6,235 nucleotides of DNA from Desulfobacteraceae bacterium (GTDB lineage: Bacteria; Desulfobacterota; DSM-4660; Desulfatiglandales; B25-G16), in NCBI GenBank assembly GCA_028572035.1, contig JAPVWE010000084.1, positions 1 to 6,235 of the forward strand, read 5' to 3'. The position numbers were made by a program, and so were the translations under genes. The notes below the pieces were generated by a model. It was not told the DNA's origin. It worked only from the letters and a program-made list of their open reading frames with translations, and ran no database searches. Numbering within the stretch: the stretch's first letter is position 1; each line of letters starts with the position of its first letter. This document shows, piece by piece, positions 1 through 4,925 of the stretch.

Positions 1-489
1 TTTCTTTTCGTCATCGTCCCCGTTGTAGTAAAGATCAGGTGGAATCGGCAAGTCATACACCCACAGTGTCCTTTCATCAACCACCTTGATGAGCACATGA
101 TCCCACGCAGAATAAAAATACCCATAAAATTGGTCATCTGGTCCCAGGATCCTCTGGAGTCTTGGGTAGAACTGCGTGGTGTGTTGGATCCAACTGATGA
201 GGTCTGACACTGTTTCCTGATCCTCAACCTTGATCCATTTATCGCTCAAAAGGGTTTTGCTGTCCTTTTTCGGATCAAACATGATGGCCGATGGAAGATC
301 AACAGACTGCCCAGCATAATAAATGGTGTAGTCATGCCAGTTCTCTCTTAACTCCTCAATGGTCACCTTATGGCCGGGTCCGGATTGTAACCTGAGTTTC
401 CCGTAGCTTTTGAGCCATGAACATCCAGACATGAGAAATACCAGCACAAGAACTATAACAGTCGGATATTTATCTTTTTTCACGTCCAT
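1..489 (-). CDS. Putative outer-membrane lipoprotein, partial (C-terminus off the window)
   Basis: An open frame of 163 codons runs from an ATG at 489 to the window edge with no stop, so the C-terminus is missing. The N-terminus is a lipoprotein signal: basic residues (MDVKKDK), a hydrophobic stretch at residues 10-20, and a lipobox LMSGC with the lipidated Cys at residue 23. Ser follows the Cys, which by the E. coli +2 rule favours the outer membrane. The mature part is soluble and rich in charged and aromatic residues (for example ENWHDYTIYYAG near residue 55 and GYFYSAWDHVLIKVVDE near 125). I recognise no enzyme motif and assign no function. AGGAG lies close upstream of the ATG; a GTG two codons in is a possible alternative start with wider spacing. 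It is preceded on its strand by the 53-residue gene, but 156 bp with hairpins separate them. I am confident it is a real lipoprotein gene; its role is unknown. Confidence 0.85.
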   Translation of the reverse strand, partial: MDVKKDKYPTVIVLVLVFLMSGCSWLKSYGKLRLQSGPGHKVTIEELRENWHDYTIYYAGQSVDLPSAIMFDPKKDSKTLLSDKWIKVEDQETVSDLISWIQHTTQFYPRLQRILGPDDQFYGYFYSAWDHVLIKVVDERTLWVYDLPIPPDLYYNGDDDEKK

Positions 490-510
490 GCTCTCCTTTT
501 TCCATTCGAT

Positions 511-535
511 TAGCTAAGATTATCTTGTTTAGCTA
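511..535 (-). promoter_or_regulatory. Dyad with possible -10 box upstream of the lipoprotein gene
   Basis: The inverted repeat TAGCTAA (511-517) / TTAGCTA (529-535) has an 11-bp spacer, and the inner AAGAT-T-ATCTT (516-526) forms a second small dyad. On the minus strand the spacer holds GATAAT (519-524), one mismatch from a sigma-70 -10 box, which would place transcription start a little over 20 bp before the lipoprotein ATG. No good -35 is seen. It could be an operator over the promoter; this is inference from symmetry and position only. Confidence 0.25.
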
Positions 536-550
536 CAGGGTAAAGGAGCT

Positions 551-583
551 TACGGGCTTCGCACAATTGCCCTCCAGCCCGTA
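551..583. repeat. Inverted repeat in a GC-rich block between two minus-strand genes
   Basis: An 8-bp perfect stem, TACGGGCT (551-558) and AGCCCGTA (576-583), encloses a 17-nt loop. It sits in a G+C-rich stretch (about 549-615) that contrasts with the AT-rich flanks. On the minus strand there is no U-run after the stem, so it is not a standard intrinsic terminator for the 53-residue gene. A second small inverted repeat, AATAGC (617-622) / GCTATT (625-630), follows. The block may be a dispersed intergenic repeat or an atypical transcript end. Confidence 0.4.
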
Positions 584-645
584 GGGCCTACGCCTCGGAG
601 AGCGCGACTTGCCCAGAATAGCCTGCTATTGCTTTAATGTCTTGA

Positions 646-807
646 CTATTCTTTAACCTTTAACTTTATTATCATTTCCTTGGGGATTTCCTTCCCCTTG
701 GGGATGTAAATAGTTCCAACAACCCCCTGCCCTTCATCAATAAGGTAGCGGTGATACCGTTTTGAATCCTGATCAAAAGTAGCAGTTATTTCTTTTTTCT
801 TTTCCAT
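646..807 (-). CDS. Small 53-residue protein of unknown function
   Basis: A complete short frame runs from the ATG at 805-807 to a TAG at 646-648. It starts MEKKKEITATFDQDSKRYHR and contains GQGVVGTIYIPKGKEIPKE, ending in a Lys/Val-rich tail. There are no Cys residues, signal peptide or membrane segment, so it is probably cytosolic. The alternating hydrophobic pattern suggests a small all-beta fold. Support for a real gene is strong for the size: GAGGAGG (817-823) lies 9 nt before the ATG, codons look coding, and a stop closes it cleanly. It resembles short conserved hypothetical proteins of delta-type proteobacteria, but I cannot confirm homologues here. It stands alone, with the lipoprotein gene downstream and the barrel gene upstream on the same strand. 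Function is not assigned. Confidence 0.75.
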   Translation of the reverse strand: MEKKKEITATFDQDSKRYHRYLIDEGQGVVGTIYIPKGKEIPKEMIIKLKVKE

Positions 808-960
808 CAGTTTTCGCCTCCTCTCTAAGGAAAAAGACCTTTTTATCCAAAACTGAATTGATTACCTTAAAGTTATAAACTAAATTCTTTTCTGCTTCCT
901 GTGCATGAAGTAACTGCAATGGAACAGGGCATTTGATGTCATTCCCATCGGAGGTTGATT

Positions 961-1008
961 GCCCGTGCCTCCCTGCCCGCAATGCTTCGCAATCCGAGGC
1001 AGGCGGGC
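961..1008. repeat. GC-rich imperfect palindrome, probable dispersed intergenic repeat
   Basis: GCCCGTGCCTC (961-971) pairs with GAGGCAGGCGGGC (996-1008), giving 11 base pairs with one two-base bulge. The loop contains GCAAT twice in direct orientation (980-984 and 988-992). It is far richer in G+C than its surroundings. There is no U-run on either side. Such short GC-rich palindromes are typical of REP- or MITE-like dispersed elements; only a genome-wide copy count would show this. Confidence 0.5.
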
Positions 1009-1080
1009 TCCCCCCAGGAGTGGATGACTCAAACCCCTGAAGAGCCCAAGGTTTCTTACAGACAGTGATATGTCTGATTA

Positions 1081-1101
1081 GATCCAAGAAACGCTTGGAT
1101 C
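1081..1101 (-). terminator. Possible atypical terminator hairpin after the barrel gene
   Basis: A perfect 8-bp stem GATCCAAG / CTTGGATC with a 5-nt loop lies 18 nt past the stop of the minus-strand barrel gene. Position suggests a transcript end or a stabilising 3' hairpin. The expected U-run is absent on the minus strand; on the plus strand a weak T-rich stretch (about 1107-1117) follows, but no plus-strand gene ends here. Confidence 0.35.
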
Positions 1102-1118
1102 ACAACTTTTGAATTTTA

Positions 1119-1715
1119 TTAAAACTTTAGTTGGTAGCCAACAAATAGAGCGTCATCCGACATTTCCCACTGTCCGCGGTTGTCATCAAAACGAACCTTG
1201 ATGTATCTATATCCAAGGATAATCGTGGCATTCTTGACAATATGGAAATCGAGGCTGGTTCTAAAGTCCAGGTACCTGTCGGAGTCCGAAAAACAAAGAG
1301 AATCCGGGGCATAAGAGAAACCTACCGAAACATCTATAGGTATGGGCGAAATTGTTTCGGGAATACTATATTTTCCCAGGAATAGAAATCCTACCGCCAT
1401 CAGATCACCATCTTTATTACCCTTTTCAATATCTCCTAACACACCTTTAAAACCTAAGCTAAACCTTAATTCGGGTAACGATGCTCCATTTCCCAAGGTC
1501 AATTTCATATTGGCTATTTTGTAGTCATCATCGTTGTAAATGGCACCAATGCCAGTTGTTAAAAGGCCTTGATTAACAGTCATCACCCTATCAAGCCTAC
1601 CTTCTATAGTTGAGCGGCCTGCATTGACCTCAAGTTCATAGGTGCCTGCAAAGGAGATACCTGAGGTGATCATTATAATGAACACAATCTGTCCTATAAT
1701 TCTCTTAATATCCAT
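1119..1715 (-). CDS. YfaZ-like outer-membrane beta-barrel protein
   Basis: The protein has 198 residues. A signal peptide covers residues 1-23 (basic MDIKR, hydrophobic core, ISFA then G, a normal signal peptidase I site). The mature part is made of alternating amphipathic strands and ends in QLKF, the C-terminal Phe that marks barrels assembled by the BAM machinery. The segments GIGAIYNDDDYKIANMKL (about 55-72), FSYAPDSLCFSDSDRYLDF (about 133-151) and NATIILGYRYIKVRF (about 162-176) match the pattern I know from the YfaZ family of small outer-membrane proteins. Family function is poorly defined, so I assign only a location. The frame is open up to an ATG at 1817, but I place the start at 1715 because AAGGAGGAGG lies 7 nt before that codon and the signal peptide begins there; the upstream part would destroy the signal. 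It appears monocistronic, with an upstream gap of 250 bp. Confidence 0.82.
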   Translation of the reverse strand: MDIKRIIGQIVFIIMITSGISFAGTYELEVNAGRSTIEGRLDRVMTVNQGLLTTGIGAIYNDDDYKIANMKLTLGNGASLPELRFSLGFKGVLGDIEKGNKDGDLMAVGFLFLGKYSIPETISPIPIDVSVGFSYAPDSLCFSDSDRYLDFRTSLDFHIVKNATIILGYRYIKVRFDDNRGQWEMSDDALFVGYQLKF

Positions 1716-1722
1716 CTTATTT

Positions 1723-1732
1723 CCTCCTCCTT
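1723..1732 (-). promoter_or_regulatory. Strong ribosome binding site that fixes the barrel gene start
   Basis: Read on the minus strand this is AAGGAGGAGG, followed by seven bases and ATG at 1715. It is the strongest Shine-Dalgarno match in the window and decides against the longer frame beginning at 1817. Confidence 0.8.
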
Positions 1733-1858
1733 GTCCGCAATAATCTGTATTGCATGAGGGTTTGGTTGTTTTCAGGATAAGCCGGGAAAGAAATCTTATC
1801 ATAAAGGTAGCTAACAACTTGGCACGGTTTTGTCAAGGCCAAAGCAAGCATTTCGCCC

Positions 1859-1929
1859 CTTTAAAGCAAGGTGGCAAGTGAATCGTTCCAGGTGTGTCCC
1901 TGGCAGTCGCGGAGAGCTATGCTTTAAGG
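1859..1929. repeat. Nested inverted repeat in the gap between phosphatase and barrel genes
   Basis: The outer arms TTAAAGCA (1861-1868) and TGCTTTAA (1920-1927) pair perfectly, extendable outward with one unpaired base or a wobble to about 1859/1929. Inside them CCAGG (1888-1892) and CCTGG (1899-1903) form a 5-bp hairpin with a 6-nt loop. It lies past the 3' end of the phosphatase gene and before the barrel gene. It may be a structured transcript end, part of the barrel gene leader, or a dispersed element; no U-run follows the arms. Confidence 0.4.
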
Positions 1930-1965
1930 TTGGTTAGGTACATTTCATAGAGGGGAATGGGTAGA

Positions 1966-2604
1966 TCAGAAATCGGGTTGAGCTGTCTCATCTGCTAGTC
2001 CTTTCAGATGGCAGGTGTCATTCATCATAGATAGAACGAACCTGTCATTTGAATATTCAATCAAATTAACGCACCCTGTATCTTGTTTAATTTCCCAGAA
2101 ATGTGAGTTACTGAGGCTTAAGATAGCACACAAGAGGACCTTGTTTATAACCCTGTGAGGAATGATAAGGATGGATTGGCCAGGATTTTCCTTTACAATA
2201 TCTTTAAAGGCACTAAAAGATCGTTCTCTTACCTCATCAAGGGTTTCTCCATGGGGAAACCTTACCAAGTCCGGCCTTTTTTCCCATTGTGCATAGTGAT
2301 CCTTGTATTTTTCTTTTACTTCATCAAAGGTTAAACCCTCCCAGTCACCGTAACTTATATCAATGAATCCCTCGACAGGTACTATGTCAAGATGAAAGAA
2401 TTTTGCAGTTGGTTGGGCAGTCTCAATGGAACGCATGAGCGGACTCGTATAAATAGCATCGATGTTTTTATCTTTCAGGGCCTTGGCTATGGCCTCTGCC
2501 TCCCTATGCCCGTCTTCATTTAATGGAATGTCTATCCTCCCCCTGAATGTAAGCTTTTTGTTCCACTCTGTCTGCCCGTGTCTAACTAAATAGACCTTTG
2601 TCAT
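1966..2604 (-). CDS. Histidine phosphatase family protein (phosphoglycerate-mutase-like)
   Basis: The protein has 212 residues, the usual size for the GpmB/CobC-type branch of the histidine phosphatase superfamily, and is probably a cytosolic phosphatase or mutase. The active-site pieces are in order: RHGQTEWN at residues 8-15 with catalytic His9, YTSPLMRSIETA with Arg58, the DWEG acid motif with Glu89 as likely general acid, FPHGE at 116-120, and a second His at 150. The second His sits in IIPHRVINK, where most relatives read SHG, so the residues around it are unusual. Substrate cannot be predicted; members act on phosphoglycerate, alpha-ribazole phosphate and other phosphoesters. No cobamide genes are nearby to favour CobC. 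AGGTGG lies only 4 nt before the ATG. The gene is divergent from the IMP cyclohydrolase gene across 215 bp. Family assignment is secure, specificity is not. Confidence 0.9.
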   Translation of the reverse strand: MTKVYLVRHGQTEWNKKLTFRGRIDIPLNEDGHREAEAIAKALKDKNIDAIYTSPLMRSIETAQPTAKFFHLDIVPVEGFIDISYGDWEGLTFDEVKEKYKDHYAQWEKRPDLVRFPHGETLDEVRERSFSAFKDIVKENPGQSILIIPHRVINKVLLCAILSLSNSHFWEIKQDTGCVNLIEYSNDRFVLSMMNDTCHLKGLADETAQPDF

Positions 2605-2621
2605 AACGCCACCTAAAATTA

Positions 2622-2693
2622 GTATGCAGTATGGACTAGGCAGTAAGCACTAGAGATCTCTTCGCTGCGTACTGCTTACTGCCTACTGCTTAC
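2622..2693. repeat. Heptad-built inverted repeat, two arms of four 7-bp units
   Basis: The right arm is four consecutive heptads of form TGCNTAC: TGCGTAC (2666-2672), TGCTTAC, TGCCTAC and TGCTTAC (2687-2693). The left arm read on the minus strand is four heptads of the same type: TGCTTAC (2649-2643), TGCCTAG, TCCATAC and TGCATAC (2628-2622). The arms are separated by 16 bp containing the palindrome AGAGATCTCT (2652-2661). The longest perfect pairing is 13 bp (2637-2649 with 2673-2685). It ends only 17 bp upstream of the phosphatase ATG, so it would lie in that gene's leader. Confidence 0.7.
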
Positions 2694-2699
2694 TATTAC

Positions 2700-2726
2700 A
2701 ATATACCATGCCACTGTCATTCACAA
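2700..2726 (-). promoter_or_regulatory. Candidate extended -10 promoter for the phosphatase gene
   Basis: On the minus strand TATATT (complement of 2700-2705) is preceded by TGG, giving an extended -10 box. TTGTGA (complement of 2721-2726) is a partial -35 at a short 15-bp spacing. Start of transcription would fall near 2693, at the edge of the heptad repeat, giving a leader of about 90 nt that contains the whole repeat. Sequence match only. Confidence 0.3.
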
Positions 2727-2745
2727 AACTCAAGGCCTTATTTTC

Positions 2746-2774
2746 TTGACAAAATCAACCGCTCCTTTTACGCT
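2746..2774 (+). promoter_or_regulatory. Candidate sigma-70 promoter for the IMP cyclohydrolase operon
   Basis: A perfect -35 box TTGACA (2746-2751) is followed by a 17-bp spacer and TACGCT (2769-2774), which keeps the conserved first, second and last bases of the -10 box. Start of transcription would be near 2781, giving a leader of about 40 nt. AAGGAGGG (2806-2813) then sits 6 nt before the ATG. No hairpin or purine-riboswitch-like fold is evident in this short leader. Confidence 0.45.
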
Positions 2775-2819
2775 TTCTGTTAGAATAACTACCTGAAGAG
2801 TCTGGAAGGAGGGTATAAA

Positions 2820-3413
2820 ATGAATAAGGTATCCACAGCCCTTATAAGTGTCACGGATAAGAGTGGTATAGTTGAGTTTGCAAGATCCTTGGAGAGATTA
2901 GGGATAGAAATTCTTTCAACCGGGGGTACAGCGAGGACACTAAGGGAGGGAGGGATACAGGTTCTTGATATATCTGAATATACTGGCTTTCCTGAGATGA
3001 TGGATGGCAGGGTTAAAACCCTTCACCCAAAGGTTCATGGTGGATTGTTGGGAAGGAGAGATAACCAACAAGATATTCAGATGATGGGAATCCACGGTAT
3101 AAAAGACATAAACTTGGTAGTCGTTAATCTATATCAATTTGAACAAACGGTTGCAAAGGAGGCATGTACGCTGGAAGAGGCTGTGGAAAATATCGATATA
3201 GGTGGTCCCTCCATGCTTAGATCAGCGGCCAAAAATTTTAAGTATGTCACTGTTATTGTTGATCCATCAGATTATCCTAAGGTGTTAAAGGAAATCACAG
3301 AATCTGGGGAAACAACCTTGAAGACACGATTTGAACTGGCCAAAAAGGTCTTTAATCTTACCTGGCGATACGATAGGGCAATAAGTGATTATTTAGAAGG
3401 TGTAAAATTGTAA
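2820..3413 (+). CDS. purH: Stand-alone IMP cyclohydrolase (N-terminal domain of PurH only)
   Basis: This enzyme closes the ring of 5-formyl-AICAR to IMP, the last step of de novo purine synthesis, in the cytosol. The 197 residues match the MGS-like IMP cyclohydrolase domain along its whole length: ALISVTDKSGIVEFA, ILSTGGTARTLREGG, EYTGFPEMMDGRVKTLHPKV, VVNLY, ENIDIGGPSMLRSAAKN and a C-terminal RYDRAISDYL. Residues equivalent to those used in ATIC are kept: Arg64, Lys66, Tyr105, Asp126 and Lys138. Normal PurH is about 510-530 residues with a C-terminal AICAR transformylase domain; here the frame stops after the first domain, and the next 40 bp lead straight into the kinase gene with no transformylase remnant. 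So this looks like a true split gene, not a recent frameshift, and a separate transformylase should exist elsewhere. A strong AAGGAGGG precedes the ATG. It heads a probable operon with the two-component genes. Confidence 0.92.
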   Translation: MNKVSTALISVTDKSGIVEFARSLERLGIEILSTGGTARTLREGGIQVLDISEYTGFPEMMDGRVKTLHPKVHGGLLGRRDNQQDIQMMGIHGIKDINLVVVNLYQFEQTVAKEACTLEEAVENIDIGGPSMLRSAAKNFKYVTVIVDPSDYPKVLKEITESGETTLKTRFELAKKVFNLTWRYDRAISDYLEGVKL

Positions 3414-3444
3414 TCGACCCGGTAAAGTTAGAATCTATAGTTAT

Positions 3445-3460
3445 GAGGCATCCATGCCTC
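3445..3460 (+). promoter_or_regulatory. Inverted repeat spanning the first possible kinase start codon
   Basis: GAGGCAT (3445-3451) and ATGCCTC (3454-3460) are perfect inverted repeats two bases apart. In RNA this gives a 6-bp stem with a UCCA loop, covering both the GAGG ribosome site and the 3454 ATG. It could reduce initiation there, or indicate that the true start is the ATG at 3478. Confidence 0.35.
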
Positions 3461-4908
3461 GAGAGGGTTTAGGTAGTATGGGATACAAGCCAAAGAATAT
3501 CCGACCTGAAACCAGCCGGTTCAGATTGGTTAAGTTCTTTGCCTATGCAAGCTTTGTAATTCTCATTATTTCAAGCTTCACCCTCTCAATGATTATCTCC
3601 CAGCGGGCCACAAAGACTATGATGACTACCTATGAAAATCACGCTCTCCTTATAGCAAAAAACTTGAACCATCAAGTATTTCACTATTTTGTGCTCCCTC
3701 TTACCGAAATATATAGGAGGCCAATCAGCCTGAGAGAAAAGGAACAATCTGATCTGATGGATAGAATAGTCAGGACCACTATCCACGCCTTTAACATAGA
3801 AAGGGTCAATATATATGATGTCAACAAAGGGCAAATTGCTTACAGTACCGATAGGAATCTGATCGGATTAACTGGCAGAGGAGGTATGGGATATAGAACG
3901 GCCCTCGAGGGAAAACATAGCTCACGTCTAATATCCCGTGAACCTGCGCTTTTTGGAACCTGGTTCATGGATTTTGCAAAGGAAAAAAGGCTGAGGACAT
4001 TTATACCTTTCAGGGCACAACCCCCCAGATCTTATGCAGGGATATTGGGTGTATTTGAATTGACCCAAGATCTCACAAAAGAATATGAATCTATAACAAA
4101 ATTCAGGTATCTTATCTTTGGTGTATCTCTTGCGGTTATGTTTCTCATATTTCTGGCCCTCCTGCTGGTGGTAAGAAAGGCTGAACATATCCTCAGAAAG
4201 AGGGCGCAGGAACAGAAGCTATTAGAAGATCAACTGAATCAAGCGGAGCGTCTGGCTGCGCTTGGTGAAATGGTCGCCGGTGTTTCTCACGAGATAAAAA
4301 ACCCCTTAGGTATAATCAGGAGCACCGCAGAATTATTGGAAGAGAAATCAGCAAGTGATCGGATCCAGAAAAAACTATCTACTATTATTATTGAGGAGTC
4401 AGGGCGCCTAAATGATGTTGTAACTGACTTTCTTGACTTTGCAAGGCCCCAGGTGCCAAGTTTCCAAGATTGTCGTCTCGAGGAGATTATCGATAGAAAC
4501 CTCTCTTTCCTGCGACCTGAATTAGATAAGAAAAGGGTCTTTGTGAATAATGGCAACCTCAATAGCGGAGCATTTACTATTGAGGCAGACCCGGGGCTTC
4601 TTTACAGGGCATTCCTAAACATCTTTATAAACGCAATTCAGTCAATGAAGGATGGCGGTAACATAAAGATTGCAATTGAAGAGGAGAAAGATAATTACCG
4701 GGTAGAGATTCAAGATACAGGAATCGGGATCACCAAGGAAAACCTCAACAAGATATTTAATCCCTTTTTTACAACAAAGGAGAAGGGAAGTGGCCTTGGA
4801 CTGTCTATTGTGAAAAACATTATAGAGGGGCACAAAGGAACAGTATTAGTAGAGAGTGAGGAAGAAGTGGGCACAAGGGTATCTGTTACATTGCCACGAA
4901 AAAAATAG
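3454..4908 (+). CDS. Membrane sensor histidine kinase
   Basis: This 484-residue kinase senses a signal outside the cytoplasmic membrane and phosphorylates the adjacent regulator. Order: cytoplasmic N-tail; membrane helix at residues 27-49; extracytoplasmic sensor at about 50-216, Cache/PAS-like in size and in its pattern of YDVNKGQIAYSTD and a final GILGVFELTQDL strand (fold inferred); second helix at 218-240; a coiled-coil linker without a recognisable HAMP domain; HisKA domain with phospho-acceptor His279 in VSHEIKNPLG; and an HATPase domain with N box (NIFINAIQSM, 389-398), G1 (DTGIGI, 421-426), F box (FNPFFTTK, 435-442) and G2 (GSGLGLSIVK, 445-454). All catalytic boxes are intact. This class usually pairs with NtrC-type regulators, as here. 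The signal is unknown. The start is uncertain: 3454 has GAGG 5 nt upstream, and ATG at 3478 has AGAGGG 10 nt upstream; both leave the first helix whole. The gap to the cyclohydrolase is 40 bp and to the regulator 17 bp. Confidence 0.93.
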   Translation: MPREGLGSMGYKPKNIRPETSRFRLVKFFAYASFVILIISSFTLSMIISQRATKTMMTTYENHALLIAKNLNHQVFHYFVLPLTEIYRRPISLREKEQSDLMDRIVRTTIHAFNIERVNIYDVNKGQIAYSTDRNLIGLTGRGGMGYRTALEGKHSSRLISREPALFGTWFMDFAKEKRLRTFIPFRAQPPRSYAGILGVFELTQDLTKEYESITKFRYLIFGVSLAVMFLIFLALLLVVRKAEHILRKRAQEQKLLEDQLNQAERLAALGEMVAGVSHEIKNPLGIIRSTAELLEEKSASDRIQKKLSTIIIEESGRLNDVVTDFLDFARPQVPSFQDCRLEEIIDRNLSFLRPELDKKRVFVNNGNLNSGAFTIEADPGLLYRAFLNIFINAIQSMKDGGNIKIAIEEEKDNYRVEIQDTGIGITKENLNKIFNPFFTTKEKGSGLGLSIVKNIIEGHKGTVLVESEEEVGTRVSVTLPRKK

Positions 4909-4925
4909 ATTAAAGGATCTTTTAT

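Larger units (their letters stand above)
808..1118. other. Gene-poor 311-bp intergenic stretch with two hairpins
   Basis: This lies between the barrel gene stop and the 53-residue gene start, both minus-strand. A minus-strand open frame does cross it (from 1087 to 773), but it overlaps the better-supported small gene in another frame, has no ribosome site, and translates the palindrome at 961-1008 into low-complexity residues, so I do not call it. The stretch holds the small gene's ribosome site (817-823), an AT-rich leader (about 840-890), a GC-rich palindrome (961-1008) and an 8-bp hairpin just after the barrel gene (1081-1101). No convincing -35/-10 pair was found. Confidence 0.6.

Noticed and set aside
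773..1087. 104-residue minus-strand frame
   Set aside because: It lacks a ribosome site, overlaps the better-supported 53-residue gene in another frame, and its middle is just the translated palindrome at 961-1008, giving Gly/Ser/Pro-rich low-complexity residues.
1716..1817. Longer N-terminus for the YfaZ-like protein starting at 1817
   Set aside because: It would place 34 residues before a clear signal peptide, and the strong AAGGAGGAGG ribosome site lies just before the ATG at 1715.
1798..1836. TTGACA (1831-1836) and TATGAT (1798-1803) on the minus strand as a barrel gene promoter
   Set aside because: The boxes are 27 bp apart, outside the workable 15-19 bp range, and neither has a good partner at normal spacing.
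1819..1836. TGGCACG on the plus strand as a sigma-54 -24 element
   Set aside because: The -12 part reads TGTCA instead of TTGCA/T, losing the key GC, and no plus-strand gene follows for almost 1 kb.
2622..2693. Heptad repeat as a CRISPR array
   Set aside because: Units are 7 bp, contiguous and without spacers, and the two arms are inverted; no cas genes are present.
3414..3453. Frameshifted remainder of purH after the cyclohydrolase stop
   Set aside because: The short gap leads directly to the kinase gene and no transformylase motif is readable in any frame, so this is a split gene and not a frameshift.
3586..4833. Several minus-strand frames of 60-90 residues opposite the kinase
   Set aside because: They are shadows of the strongly supported kinase gene, with no ribosome sites and no recognisable motifs. 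The same applies to minus-strand frames opposite the regulator (5544-5780, 5978-6217) and to short frames inside the barrel gene (1127-1312, 1342-1524).
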